Made by a program: the position numbers and the translations under genes. A stretch of DNA of 64,000 nucleotides from Actinoplanes sp. SE50/110 (lineage in GTDB: Bacteria > Actinomycetota > Actinomycetes > Mycobacteriales > Micromonosporaceae): assembly GCF_900119315.1 (NCBI RefSeq), contig NZ_LT827010.1, positions 7,186,001 to 7,250,000 of the forward strand, in the 5' to 3' direction. Position 1 is the first letter of the stretch. Every line of letters starts with the position of its first letter. The notes beneath the pieces were generated by a model. That model did no database searches. It was not told the origin of the DNA and saw only the letters and a list, made by a program, of their open reading frames with translations. Positions 35,086 through 44,234 of the stretch are shown here, piece after piece.

Positions 35086-36195
35086 ATGGAACGCGCGACG
35101 GTGATCGGGGCGGGGGTCGGCGGCCTGACCGCCGCCGTGGCATTGCGGCAACGTGGCTGGAAGGTCACCGTCCTGGAGCGGGCGGCCGGCCTGGAACAGG
35201 TCGGCGCCGGCCTCGCGGTCGCGCCCAATGCCCTGCGGACCCTGGACACTTTCGGTCTCGGCGATCCGCTGCGCCGGCTCTCCGGCATCGCCGGCGCGGC
35301 CGGTGTCCGCCGCCCGGACGGCACCTGGATCGCCCGGAGCAACGCCGACGAGGCCACCGAACGATACGGCGATCCGGTGATCGCGGTGCACCGCGCGACG
35401 CTCGTCGATCTGCTCGCCGGGGCGCTCCCGGAAGGCACGATCCGATTCGGCCAGACCGTCTCGGCGGTCGACCCGGACACCGGCACGGTGGTCACCGCCG
35501 GCGGGCCGCTGCCGGCCGACCTGGTGGTCGCGGCCGACGGCATCAATTCGGCCGTACGCGGTCAGCTCTTCCCCGATCACCCGGGCCCGGTCTACACCGG
35601 CGTGTCCAGCTGGCGCTTCGTCGTCCCGCACCCCGGCATCTCGATCATCCCGGCCGAGACATGGGGCGCCGGCAAGGTGTTCGGCACGGTGGTCCTCGGC
35701 GACGGCCGGGTCTACTGCTTCGCCACCGCCCCCGCCGCGCCCGGCGGCCGGGGCAACGAGCTGCCCCGGCACTTCGCCGCCTGGCACGATCCGATCCCGT
35801 CGCTGATCGCCGCCGCCGGCGACACCGTCACCCGCACCGACATCCGCTGCCTGGATCAGCCGCTGCCGGCCCTGCACCGCGGCCGGGTCGCCCTGCTCGG
35901 CGATGCCGCCCACGCCATGGTCCCGAACCTGGGCCAGGGCGCCTGCCAGGCGATCGAGGACGCCGCGGTGCTCGCGGCCCACCCCGGCGACCTGGCGCGG
36001 TACACCGCCGAGCGTCTGCCCCGCACCACCGGGGTGGCCCGCGCGTCCCGCCGGATCGCCCGGATGGCCGGCCTGGCCAACCCGGTCGCCGCCTGGCTGC
36101 GCAACACCGGCATGACGCTGGCCGGCCGCCTCGGCCCCGACCTGATCCTGCGCCAGATGGACCCGGTCCTCACCTGGCGCCCACCGGAGGTCTAA
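35086..36195 (+). CDS. FAD-dependent monooxygenase (salicylate-hydroxylase-like)
   Basis: 369 aa with the dinucleotide fold GAGVGGLTAAVALRQRGW, ADGINSAVRG, and GDAAHAMVPNLGQGACQAIE. Shorter than UbiH-type enzymes and close in layout to salicylate/6-hydroxynicotinate monooxygenases. It diverges from the AraC gene with only 26 bp between them, so both may share control. Substrate unknown. Its stop overlaps the convergent response-regulator gene by 4 bp. Confidence 0.87.
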   Translation: MERATVIGAGVGGLTAAVALRQRGWKVTVLERAAGLEQVGAGLAVAPNALRTLDTFGLGDPLRRLSGIAGAAGVRRPDGTWIARSNADEATERYGDPVIAVHRATLVDLLAGALPEGTIRFGQTVSAVDPDTGTVVTAGGPLPADLVVAADGINSAVRGQLFPDHPGPVYTGVSSWRFVVPHPGISIIPAETWGAGKVFGTVVLGDGRVYCFATAPAAPGGRGNELPRHFAAWHDPIPSLIAAAGDTVTRTDIRCLDQPLPALHRGRVALLGDAAHAMVPNLGQGACQAIEDAAVLAAHPGDLARYTAERLPRTTGVARASRRIARMAGLANPVAAWLRNTGMTLAGRLGPDLILRQMDPVLTWRPPEV

Positions 36196-36824
36196 TCCCG
36201 GCCGAGCAGGCCGCGCTCGAAGGCGGTGGCGACGGCCGCGGCGCGGTCGCGGACGCCCAGCTTGGCGTACGCGTGCAGCAGGTGGGTCTTCACCGTCGCC
36301 TCACTGATGAACAGCCTCCCGGCGGTCTCCCGGTTGCTGCATCCCCGGGCGATCAGCGTCAGCACTTCGAGCTCCCGCTGGCTGAGCGGCTCCTTCTCGC
36401 CGGCCGGCGCCCGCAGGCGCCCCATCAGCCGCCCGGCCACGGCCGGGGACAGCACCGACTCCCCTCGGTGGGCGGCCACCACCGCCCGGAACAGCTCCTC
36501 CCGGGGCGCGTCCTTGAGCAGATATCCGGTCGCCCCCGCCTTGATCGCGGGCAGCACGTCGCTGTCGGTGTCGTAGGTGGTCAGCACCAGCACCCGGGCC
36601 ACCGACCCGCTCTCCTGGAGCGACCGGATGGTGGTCACCCCGTCCATCACCGGCATCCGCAGATCCATCAGGATCACGTCGGGCTGGACCGCCGCCGCGA
36701 CGGCGAGGGCTTCCCGGCCGTCCCCGGCCTCGCCGAGCACGGTGAACCGGTCGTCGGCGGTGAACATGCCGCGCAGCCCGTCACGGACCACCGGGTGGTC
36801 GTCGACGATCAGCACCCCGATCAC
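36192..36824 (-). CDS. NarL/LuxR-family response regulator
   Basis: 210 aa from GTG 36824, whose GTGA overlaps the kinase stop. Receiver: VLIVDDHPVVRDGLRG, phospho-Asp in DVILMDLRMPVMDG, Lys in GYLLKDA. Output HTH: LSQRELEVLTLIARGCSNRE and FISEATVKTHLLHAYAKLG. Pairs with the DesK-type kinase upstream and probably governs the ABC-2 exporter just before it. Confidence 0.93.
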   Translation of the reverse strand: MIGVLIVDDHPVVRDGLRGMFTADDRFTVLGEAGDGREALAVAAAVQPDVILMDLRMPVMDGVTTIRSLQESGSVARVLVLTTYDTDSDVLPAIKAGATGYLLKDAPREELFRAVVAAHRGESVLSPAVAGRLMGRLRAPAGEKEPLSQRELEVLTLIARGCSNRETAGRLFISEATVKTHLLHAYAKLGVRDRAAAVATAFERGLLGRD

Positions 36825-38053
36825 GCGGCCGCCCCGATCGCGATGGCCGGGACGCACGCGGACAACGCCGTACCGCCGCCGGATTCTGACTCGACCTCCA
36901 GGGTGCCGGCGATCCGGGCGAGTCGCTCGCGCATCGCGTCGAGGCCGAAGCCGCCGGCCGCGGTGACCTCCCGGGGCCGGGCCGGGTCGAAGCCGTCGCC
37001 GTCGTCGCGGACGTCCAGGGTCACCATGTCCTCCATGTACGACAGGGTCAGCCCGACCCGGCCGGCATTGGCGTGCCGGGCCACGTTGGCCAGGGCCTCC
37101 TGTGCGGTGCGCAGCAGGGTGGTCTCGATCTCGGGGAGCAGCCGCCGGGCCGTTCCGGTCAGGATCAGATCGGCGCGTACGCCGTGCATCCCGGCCCAGG
37201 TCTCGACGACCTCACCGAGCGCGTCGGGCAGGGCCGCCCCGTCGAGGCGCTGCGGCCGCAGCGCCTGCACCGAACGCCGGGCCTCGGTGAGGCTCTCCCG
37301 GGCGAGTCGTTTCGCCGTGGCCAGGTGCCTCTCCCGGTCGGCGGGTTGCGCCTCGGCCGCCTCCAGCTGGGTGACGATGCCGGTCAGTCCCTGGGCGAGC
37401 ACGTCGTGGATCTCGCCGGCCATCCGCTGCCGCTCGTCGAGCACGCCCGCCTCGTGCGCCTGGACGAGGAGCTGGGCGTGCAGGCCGGCGTTCTCCTTGA
37501 GCGCCTCCTCCAGTTTCGCGTTGGCCTGGGCCAGCGCGTCGATCGTCCGGATCCGTCGCTCGCTGGTGCGCTGTTTGCCGATCTCGTTCCAGGTCATGGT
37601 CATCGAGATGCCCGCGTTGAGCACCAGCAGCGTGCCGAACAGAAGCAGCCCGCCGGCGCCGCGCACCAGGGCGGGGCCGCCGATCTGGGCGGTCGCGGTG
37701 ACCACCGCGACCGCCGCCGCGCCGGCCAGCGCCCACCAGCCGGGCAGCATGTACGCGGTGAACAGGTACCCGGTCCAGACGAAGAAGCCGAACAGCGGGT
37801 TGCACCAGACCAGCAGGGCGCTGAGCACGATCAGAGCCACGAACAGGGCGATCGACGGCGCCCGCTGATACCGGGTCGGCGGCAGAGCGCGGAACGCCAG
37901 GATCCAGACCAGGGTGGCGCCGACCACGCCGAGGGTCAGCGGAAGCGGCTCCTGGGGTAGATCGGTCCAGGTCGCGATGACCGCCAGGACGGTCGATCCG
38001 GCGAGCAACGCGCCCGCCACCCCCGAATGACGGCGGGAATGCTGTTCCTGCAT
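36821..38053 (-). CDS. DesK-type sensor histidine kinase
   Basis: 410 aa. About five or six membrane helices occupy the first 150 residues, followed by a coiled-coil signalling helix (DALAQANAKLEEALKENAGL). The HisKA_3 phospho-His motif is ERQRMAGEIHDVLAQGLTGI, the N-box AQEALANVARHANA and the G-box DVRDDGDGFDP. The sensor has no extracytoplasmic domain, so it likely reads membrane state, as antibiotic- or temperature-responsive kinases beside ABC transporters do. An ABC-2 permease lies 36 bp upstream on the same strand. Confidence 0.92.
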   Translation of the reverse strand: MQEQHSRRHSGVAGALLAGSTVLAVIATWTDLPQEPLPLTLGVVGATLVWILAFRALPPTRYQRAPSIALFVALIVLSALLVWCNPLFGFFVWTGYLFTAYMLPGWWALAGAAAVAVVTATAQIGGPALVRGAGGLLLFGTLLVLNAGISMTMTWNEIGKQRTSERRIRTIDALAQANAKLEEALKENAGLHAQLLVQAHEAGVLDERQRMAGEIHDVLAQGLTGIVTQLEAAEAQPADRERHLATAKRLARESLTEARRSVQALRPQRLDGAALPDALGEVVETWAGMHGVRADLILTGTARRLLPEIETTLLRTAQEALANVARHANAGRVGLTLSYMEDMVTLDVRDDGDGFDPARPREVTAAGGFGLDAMRERLARIAGTLEVESESGGGTALSACVPAIAIGAAA

Positions 38054-38089
38054 CGACGTCCTCCTACCCGGTGAGCCGTGTCCAGTGTG

Positions 38090-38836
38090 TCAGTTCCAGC
38101 GGAACAGCCGCGCGGCCCCGAGGCCGAAGACGGCCAGATATCCGATCAGGACGGCCGCCGAGAGCCCGTTCGGCCAGTGCCCGGTCATCGCGTCGTGCAG
38201 GGCGCGTTCGCCGGCGCCCATCGGGGTGTAGTCGCCGATCTTCTGCACGATGCCCGGCATGAACTCGCGCGGTGTCCACAGCCCGGCGAAGAACATCGAC
38301 GGGAAGAACAGCAGGGTGCCGATCGCGTTGCCGGCCTTGCCGGTCGGCGCCAGTGCGGCGATCAGCAGCCCGATCGCGAAGACGCCGGCCGCGCAGAGCA
38401 GATAGGCGAGCACGAAGCCGGCGAAGTTGCCCGCGAGGGGCACGTCGAAGGCGACGAATCCGACCGCGATGGTCAGTGCCGCGGAGCCGAGTGACATCAC
38501 CATCAGCGCCGCCATCTGCGCGGCGAGCAGGGTGATCGGCCGGACCGGAGTGGTCGCGATCCGGCGCAGCACGCCGCTCTCCCGGTAGGCGGCCAGCACC
38601 ATCGGCAGTACCTGCAGGCCGAGCATGGCGACGCTGAGCGCGACCGCGATGCCGACGTAGACGTCGATGGTCCGGCCCCCGTGCAGCTCCGGCGACGGTT
38701 TCCGGAACGCCGGGATGCTCCCCAGGATGATCACCAGGATGGTCGGGAACAGCAGCGAGAAGAAGGCCGTGACCGGCTCGCGCAGCTGCAGTTTCAGTTC
38801 GGTGCGGGTGAGCTTGACGAAGACGTTCATGGTCAC
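38090..38836 (-). CDS. ABC-2 type transporter permease
   Basis: 248 aa with six predicted helices. It has the N-terminal amphipathic region TRTELKLQLREPVTAFFSLL and the family segment YRESGVLRRIATTPVRPITLL between helices 2 and 3. GTG 38836 overlaps the ATPase stop as GTGA; ATG 38830 is an alternative. Forms an exporter with the ATPase, probably for a drug, peptide or lipid. Confidence 0.88.
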   Translation of the reverse strand: MTMNVFVKLTRTELKLQLREPVTAFFSLLFPTILVIILGSIPAFRKPSPELHGGRTIDVYVGIAVALSVAMLGLQVLPMVLAAYRESGVLRRIATTPVRPITLLAAQMAALMVMSLGSAALTIAVGFVAFDVPLAGNFAGFVLAYLLCAAGVFAIGLLIAALAPTGKAGNAIGTLLFFPSMFFAGLWTPREFMPGIVQKIGDYTPMGAGERALHDAMTGHWPNGLSAAVLIGYLAVFGLGAARLFRWN

Positions 38837-39735
38837 TCCTGGGTGGGGACGCCGGTCAGGCGGACGAAGGCGTCGTCGAGGCTGGCCTGCTCCAGGCGCA
38901 GGTCGTTGGCGACGATCTGGTGGACGGCGAGCATCGAGCTGACCGCGCCGAGCAGGTTGCCGGTGCCGGTCACCTCGACCCGGTCGCCGAGCCGGCGCAC
39001 CCCGCGCACCTCGGGCAGCGCGGTGAGCAGGGCGTCGTCGAGCGGGGCGGACGGGCGGAACCGGATCGTCTGCCCGGTCTCGGTGCGGGCCACCAGGCCG
39101 GCCGGGGTGTCCAGGGCGATCACCGCGCCCTTGTCGATCACCGCGAGCCGGTCGCAGAGTCGCTCGGCCTCCTCCATGAAGTGGGTGACCAGCACGACGG
39201 TGACGCCGCGGTCGCGGACCGACTCGATCAGGTCCCAGGTGTCCCGGCGGGCGGCCGGGTCGAGCCCGGTGGTCAGCTCGTCGAGGATGGCGATCCGCGG
39301 GTTGCCGATCAGGGCCAGCGCGATCGAGAGTCGCTGTTTCAACCCTCCGGACAGTTTGCTGTACGACGTTCGCAGCTTGCCCTCGAGCCCGAGTTCACCG
39401 GCCAGCGTCCGCCAGTCCGCCGGCTCGGGATAGAAGGCGCTGTACAGTTCCAGCGCCTCGCGTACCGTCAATTTGTCCTGCAGCCGGCTCTCCTGGAGTT
39501 GCACGCCGACCTGGAGCCGCAGCGCCGGATCCCGCGGTGCGCGGCCGAGCACGGTGATCGTCCCGCCGTCCGGCTCGCGAAGCCCGGCGACGCACTCGAC
39601 GGTGGTGGTCTTGCCGGCCCCGTTCGGGCCGAGGATGCCGAAGATCTCGCCGTCCTCGACGGCAAGCGACACGTCGCGGACCGCGACCGTGTCCCCGTAA
39701 CGCTTGCTGAGGTTGCTGACCTCGATGACTGTCAT
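38833..39735 (-). CDS. ABC transporter ATP-binding protein (DrrA-like)
   Basis: 300 aa from ATG 39735 (MTVIEVSNLSKRYGDTV). Walker A GPNGAGKTTTVECV, Q-loop VQLQESRL, signature LSGGLKQRLSIALA, Walker B RIAILDELTTGLDP, H-loop VTHFMEE. The C-terminal extension after 220 residues is typical of drug-exporter ATPases. With the permease and the two-component system it forms a four-gene minus-strand unit. Confidence 0.92.
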   Translation of the reverse strand: MTVIEVSNLSKRYGDTVAVRDVSLAVEDGEIFGILGPNGAGKTTTVECVAGLREPDGGTITVLGRAPRDPALRLQVGVQLQESRLQDKLTVREALELYSAFYPEPADWRTLAGELGLEGKLRTSYSKLSGGLKQRLSIALALIGNPRIAILDELTTGLDPAARRDTWDLIESVRDRGVTVVLVTHFMEEAERLCDRLAVIDKGAVIALDTPAGLVARTETGQTIRFRPSAPLDDALLTALPEVRGVRRLGDRVEVTGTGNLLGAVSSMLAVHQIVANDLRLEQASLDDAFVRLTGVPTQE

Positions 39736-39823
39736 GCTCTCAGCGTCACGGACCGACCCGGGTGCCCGAATCGACCGGTGAGCGATCTCCGCCATCCACC
39801 GGTCGGTGGAGGGAGGATTAGGC

Positions 39824-41014
39824 CTAGGCCACCACTTCCGGCTCGGCGGTGGTGCGGCGCAGGCCGGTGACCGCGGAGTAGACCGAGCCGATCTGCGCGG
39901 CCACCCGCTTCCAGCTGTACGCCTGCCGGGCCCGGTCGAGGGCCGCGGTCGCGTAGGTGAACCGGCGCACCTTGTCGTTGACCAGCCGGCGCAGGGCCCC
40001 GCCGAGCGCCCGTGGGTCGCGGGCCGGGACCAGGTCGCCGGTCAGCCCGTCGACGACGGTCTCGGTCAACCCCCCGACCGCGGTGCCGATGATCGGCACG
40101 CCGCAGGCCATCGCCTCCAGCGCGGAGCGTTCGAACTGCTCCTGCCAGGGCGCCGCGACCAGCAGGTCGGCGGAGCGGTACCAGCTGGGCATGTCCCGGT
40201 GCGGGACCGCGCCGATCAGCCGGAACCGGTCGGCGACCTGGAAGCGTTCGGCGAGCGCGCGCAGCGACTTGGCGCCCGGGTCGGCCGGGAGCTGGTCGGC
40301 CGGCGGACCGCCGACCACCACCACCTCGGCGCCGGGGACGTAGCGCATCGCCTGGATGACGTCGCCGAACCCCTTGTGCTCGACGAGTTTGCCGACCGAG
40401 AGGATGCGGGTGCGGTCCGGGTCGCGGGGGGCGACCGGGCCGTCCGGGGTGAACCGCTCGCTGTCCACGCCGGCCGGGACGACGGTCAGCTGGGCCCGTG
40501 GCACCCCGATCCGGACCAGGCCCTGCACCTCGTCCTGGGTCTGCGCGACCACCCGGTCGACGGCCCGCCCGAGGGCCCGCTCGTAGCCGGTGCGGGACGG
40601 GCCGGCGCCGGCCGGCTGAATCGTGCCGAGCTCGTGGAACGACTGCACCACCGGGATGCCGGCCTGCCGGGCGGCGGTGACCGCGGCCAGGCCGCTGGTC
40701 CAGAAATGGGCGTGCGCGACGTCCGGCGTCCAGCCGTCGCGCTGCCACAGCTCGTTGAGCCGGCCGGCGAACTCCGCCATGTGCGGCAGCAGTTGTTCGT
40801 CCGGCAGCGGGCTGGGCGGGCCGGCCGGGATGTGGACGACGTGCACGCCGGCCCCGACCGGGACGATCTCGGGCACCGCCGGATCGGTGCGACGGACGTA
40901 GACGCGCACCTCGTGGCCGAGCTCGGCCAGCGCGGTGGAGAGTTCGGCCACGTGGGCGTGCTGGTCGCCCACGCCTAGTGGGCTGGCGTGCTCGGAGATC
41001 ATCGCAATTCGCAC
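39824..41014 (-). CDS. GT4-family glycosyltransferase
   Basis: 396 aa starting GTG 41014 with AGAGGAG upstream. GT-B fold: SEHASPLGVGDQHAHVAELS at the N-terminus, RILSVGKLVEHKGFGDVI, and the donor site QEQFERSALEAMACGVPIIG (E-x7-E). Resembles D-inositol-3-phosphate or sucrose-synthase-like GT4 enzymes, but substrate cannot be assigned. A leader hairpin (GGGCAACG / CGTTGCCC, 41054-41077) lies about 40 bp upstream of the start. Confidence 0.87.
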   Translation of the reverse strand: MRIAMISEHASPLGVGDQHAHVAELSTALAELGHEVRVYVRRTDPAVPEIVPVGAGVHVVHIPAGPPSPLPDEQLLPHMAEFAGRLNELWQRDGWTPDVAHAHFWTSGLAAVTAARQAGIPVVQSFHELGTIQPAGAGPSRTGYERALGRAVDRVVAQTQDEVQGLVRIGVPRAQLTVVPAGVDSERFTPDGPVAPRDPDRTRILSVGKLVEHKGFGDVIQAMRYVPGAEVVVVGGPPADQLPADPGAKSLRALAERFQVADRFRLIGAVPHRDMPSWYRSADLLVAAPWQEQFERSALEAMACGVPIIGTAVGGLTETVVDGLTGDLVPARDPRALGGALRRLVNDKVRRFTYATAALDRARQAYSWKRVAAQIGSVYSAVTGLRRTTAEPEVVA

Positions 41015-41142
41015 GGGGTCTCCTCTGGGCGACATGAGCGGCGACGTGCGCCGGGGCAACGGCAGGTTTCGTTGCCCGGCTGCCTCCAGCGTAAACATCG
41101 GGTACGTCGTTATGCGGCAGCTACGCAGGGTAAAACGACATC

Positions 41143-41580
41143 GTGGCCACTGTGACTCGTACCGTGCAGGCATCCCCCGACCGCGTCTTCGCCGTGCTCG
41201 CCAACGGCTGGTCCTACAGCGACTGGGTGGTGGGCACCTCCCACATCCGCGACGTCGAGCAGGACTGGCCGGCGACCGGCTCGAAACTGCACCACAAGGC
41301 CGGCCCGTGGCCGTTGTCGCTGCACGACTCGTCGACCGTGCTGGAGTGCGTGCCCGGCCGGGAGCTCAAGATCCGGGCCGGGCTGTGGCCGCTGGGCGAG
41401 GCGGTGGTCGACATCGTGCTGGAGCCGGCGTCCGACGGCGCGACCCGGGTGGTGATGCACGAGGACTTCCAGTCCGGGCCGCTGCTCTGGATGCGCAACA
41501 AGATCAACGATCTGGTGCTGCACCAGCGCAACGTCGAGGCGCTGCGCCGGCTCGCCGACATCGCCGAATCTCACCCGTAG
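41143..41580 (+). CDS. SRPBCC-family lipid/ligand-binding protein
   Basis: 145 aa helix-grip fold: VTRTVQASPDRVFAVLANGW, then LHHKAGPWPLSLHDSSTVLE and a C-terminal helix (NKINDLVLHQRNVEALRRLA). Such START/Bet v1-like proteins bind hydrophobic ligands. It ends inside the last codons of the convergent phytoene-dehydrogenase-like gene (10-bp overlap). Starts with GTG 41143. Confidence 0.85.
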   Translation: MATVTRTVQASPDRVFAVLANGWSYSDWVVGTSHIRDVEQDWPATGSKLHHKAGPWPLSLHDSSTVLECVPGRELKIRAGLWPLGEAVVDIVLEPASDGATRVVMHEDFQSGPLLWMRNKINDLVLHQRNVEALRRLADIAESHP

Positions 41581-43160
41581 ATCGCTCGGTGACCGGCGTT
41601 GATCACGGCGCGGTAGGCGCCCCCGGTCAGCGCCCGGTCCCGGGCCAACGCCGCGCGGGCCGCGTTCGCCCCGGGAGCGCCGTGCACGCCGCCCCCCGGA
41701 TGCGCCGACGAGCTGCTCAGATAGAGCCGGTCGACCGGCGTGTCGGCGCGGCCCAGGCTGGGGATCGGACGGAGGAACAGCTGCTGGAACGCGGCCGAGG
41801 TGCCGCCGCCCAGCGCGCCCCCGACCAGCGACGGATCCGCCGCCTCCAGATCGCCCGGGGCGAAGACGTGCCGCCCGGCGATCAGGTTCCGGAAGCCCGG
41901 CGCCTGTTCCTCGATGACCCCCTCCATCCGCTCCACGTGCGCCGCGATCTCGTCGGCCGGCCAGTCCTCGCGGTGCGGCAGGTGAGTGTACGCCCAGGCG
42001 CTCTCCGTCCCCGCCGGTGACCGGGACGGATCAGCCGTGGTCATCTGCCCGAGCAGCAGGAACGGGTGCTCCGGCACCTCTCCGGTGGCGATCTTGCCGG
42101 AGTACCGGGTCAGCCCGTTCAGGTCGGCGCCCAGGTGCACCGTGCCGGAGCCGGCCACCTCGGCCGTACGCCACGGGATCCTCCCGGTCAGCGCCCAGTC
42201 CACCTTCACCGTGGCCCCGTCCCAGCGGAAGTGCGCCAGGTCCTCGGCCATCCGACCGGGCAGCCACCGCTCACCGACCAGGTCCAGGAACAGCGCCGGC
42301 GCCGGCACGTCGGCGACCACGGCCCGGGCGGCCCGCCAGTCCCGGCCGTCCACGGTCCGCACCCCCATCGCCCGGCCGCGCGCCACCAGCACCCGGCTCA
42401 CCCGGGTCCCGCAGACGATCTCGCCGCCCCGCTCGGTCAGCCGCCGGACCAGCGCGGCGGTCAGCTGGCCGGCCCCGCCCACCGGCACCGGCCAGCCCAC
42501 CTCCTGGCCGAGCATGGACAGCAGCCAGCCGTAGACCCCGCCACCCGCCTCCTCCGGCGACAGGTCGGTGTGCAGCGCGCAACCGGCCAGCGCCACCTGG
42601 GCACCCTCGCCGCTGAACAGCTCCGAGCCCAGTTCCCGGGCGGAGAGCATCAGGCGGCGGGCCAGGCGCAGGGAATCCACCGACCCGAGCCGGCCGGCCA
42701 GCCGCAGACCGTCCCGGACCGGCGGGAACGGCCGCAGGATCACCGGGAGCATGCGGTCCGAGACGTCCGCCCAGTCGTCGTACGCGTGTTTCCACCGCTC
42801 GCCGTCCCCGGGCGCGAACGCCTCCATCGAGGCCATCGTCGCGGTGAGGTCCCGGCTGATCGTGGCGGCCCGCCCGTCCGGCAGCACGTGACTGAAAACG
42901 TTCGGGGCGTGCGTCCATGCGAGCCCGTACCGCTCCAGGTGCAGGTCCCGGAGCACCGGCGACGCGAACCCCAGCGGGTAGAAGGCGCTGAACAGATCCG
43001 AAAGGTACCCGGGGGCGGTCAACTCGCCGGAGCGGACGGCACCGCCCGGCTCCCCGGCCGCCTCCAGCATCCGGACCGACCAACCGGCGTCCACCAGCAG
43101 ATTTGCGGCCACCAATCCGTTGTGGCCGGCCCCGACGACGATCGCATCCACCATGTCCAT
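41571..43160 (-). CDS. Phytoene-dehydrogenase-like FAD oxidoreductase
   Basis: 529 aa with GAGHNGLVAANLLVDAGWSV FAD-binding motif at the N-terminus and a C-terminal FAD clamp LYLSSSSAHPGGGVHGAPG. It is the CrtI/retinol-saturase-like group common in actinomycetes, often not tied to carotenoid synthesis. No crtB or crtE lies nearby, so a carotenoid role is unsupported. It diverges from the DUF2795 gene. Confidence 0.88.
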   Translation of the reverse strand: MDMVDAIVVGAGHNGLVAANLLVDAGWSVRMLEAAGEPGGAVRSGELTAPGYLSDLFSAFYPLGFASPVLRDLHLERYGLAWTHAPNVFSHVLPDGRAATISRDLTATMASMEAFAPGDGERWKHAYDDWADVSDRMLPVILRPFPPVRDGLRLAGRLGSVDSLRLARRLMLSARELGSELFSGEGAQVALAGCALHTDLSPEEAGGGVYGWLLSMLGQEVGWPVPVGGAGQLTAALVRRLTERGGEIVCGTRVSRVLVARGRAMGVRTVDGRDWRAARAVVADVPAPALFLDLVGERWLPGRMAEDLAHFRWDGATVKVDWALTGRIPWRTAEVAGSGTVHLGADLNGLTRYSGKIATGEVPEHPFLLLGQMTTADPSRSPAGTESAWAYTHLPHREDWPADEIAAHVERMEGVIEEQAPGFRNLIAGRHVFAPGDLEAADPSLVGGALGGGTSAAFQQLFLRPIPSLGRADTPVDRLYLSSSSAHPGGGVHGAPGANAARAALARDRALTGGAYRAVINAGHRAIYG

Positions 43161-43211
43161 CTCCGCACGTTAGCCACGTTTAGCCCCGTTCGCCGAGGGC
43201 ACCCCGCAATC

Positions 43212-43610
43212 ATGGAACGGGGAAACAGCAAGCACGGCGCGGTGCTGGACGACCAGATGGCCTCGGAGGTCCGGGGCATCTTCCGGGGTCCGGCCGGGGG
43301 ACGCGCCGACGAGTCGCACACACCGGAGCCCGCCGGAGAGGACCAGCCGGAGGTCACCATCGCCCCGAACGGCGATTTCGGCCGCGGCGTCCCGAACGGC
43401 GTCGGCAGCGCACAGGGTGAGGCCCTGAGCCGGTTCGGCAGCTTCCTGGGCCGCAACGCCTTCCCGGGTGACCGGGCCGCGCTGGAGGCCTCGGCGCGCG
43501 CCATGTCCGCCCCGGACGACGTGCTGCGCCGGATCGGAACGCTGCCCGAGGGGCAGACGTTCCAGAACACCGCTGAAGCCTGGCATGCGAGTGAAGGAGG
43601 AGACGCGTGA
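43212..43610 (+). CDS. DUF2795 protein
   Basis: 132 aa. The N-terminus MERGNSKHGAVLDDQMASEV is the typical opening of this actinobacterial family. The middle (PEPAGEDQPEVTI) is disordered, and the C-terminal DUF2795 part reads LSRFGSFLGRNAFPGDRAAL to DDVLRRIGTLPEG. Its stop overlaps the GTG of the next gene. Function unknown. Confidence 0.85.
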   Translation: MERGNSKHGAVLDDQMASEVRGIFRGPAGGRADESHTPEPAGEDQPEVTIAPNGDFGRGVPNGVGSAQGEALSRFGSFLGRNAFPGDRAALEASARAMSAPDDVLRRIGTLPEGQTFQNTAEAWHASEGGDA

Positions 43611-44071
43611 GCACGGTCACCGAGTTCGTTGACGTCAACGTCCCGGTCCGCACCTGCTACGACCAGTGGACCCAGTTCGAGGAGTTCCCGCGCTTCATGG
43701 AGGGCGTCGAGGAGATCCAGCAGCTGGACGACACGCACATGCACTGGAAGACCACCATCGCCGGGGTGACCCGGGAGTTCGACGCGAAGATCACCGAGCA
43801 GCTGCCCGACGAGCGGGTGGCATGGACCGCCACCGACGGCGAGAAGCAGGCCGGTGTGGTCACCTTCCACCGCCTGGACGACACGCACACCCGGGTGACG
43901 GTCCAGCTCGACTTCGACCCGCAGGGGCTGGTCGAGCTCGCCGGCGACAAGCTGGGGCTGGTCGACCGCCGGATCAAGGGCGACCTGCACCGGTTCAAGG
44001 AGTTCATCGAGAGCCGCGGCGGGATCACCACCGGCAGCTGGCGGGGCCACATCGACCGGCCCGGCATCTGA
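43607..44071 (+). CDS. SRPBCC-family cyclase/dehydrase-like protein
   Basis: 154 aa: STVTEFVDVNVPVRTCYDQW, then FPRFMEGVEEIQQLDDTHMH, matching the polyketide cyclase/dehydrase subgroup used widely as stress-associated lipid carriers. GTG 43607 overlaps the DUF2795 stop (GTGA), so the two are coupled. A strong terminator follows at 44086. Confidence 0.87.
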   Translation: MSTVTEFVDVNVPVRTCYDQWTQFEEFPRFMEGVEEIQQLDDTHMHWKTTIAGVTREFDAKITEQLPDERVAWTATDGEKQAGVVTFHRLDDTHTRVTVQLDFDPQGLVELAGDKLGLVDRRIKGDLHRFKEFIESRGGITTGSWRGHIDRPGI

Positions 44072-44085
44072 TCCGCTCCCTTCGC

Positions 44086-44120
44086 ACGGCCGCCCCCTCG
44101 GTAAGGGGGCGGCCGTTTCT
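44086..44120 (+). terminator. Intrinsic terminator after the SRPBCC gene
   Basis: 12-bp perfect stem ACGGCCGCCCCC with a 7-nt loop, followed by TTTCT. The 3' arm lies inside the first copy of the 32-bp tandem repeat. Confidence 0.85.
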
Positions 44121-44205
44121 CCGCACCGTCGTGTCGTTTCCCGGCCGTTTCTCTGCACCGTCGTGTCGTTTCGCGGCCGTTCCTCCGCACCGTCGTGTCG
44201 TTTCG
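44110..44205. repeat. Three tandem copies of a 32-bp repeat
   Basis: Copies start at 44110, 44142 and 44174, each with CGGCCGTTTCTCCGCACCGT and CGTGTCGTTTC, differing by one to three bases. The period is not a multiple of three and no gene covers it. The first copy includes the 3' half of the terminator stem, so the array could have arisen by slippage at the hairpin. Confidence 0.85.
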
Positions 44206-44234
44206 CCGGACCCGGACCGGGTACGTGGAAGCTC

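Noticed and set aside
35661-37868. 735-codon plus-strand frame across the monooxygenase, regulator and kinase
   Set aside because: Shadow of three well-supported genes in other frames; arginine/proline-rich without domain.
41571-43160. Carotenoid biosynthesis cluster
   Set aside because: Only one CrtI-like enzyme, without crtE, crtB or other pathway genes nearby.
44110-44205. CRISPR or coding repeat
   Set aside because: No spacers, 32-bp period is not a multiple of three, and no start site is present.
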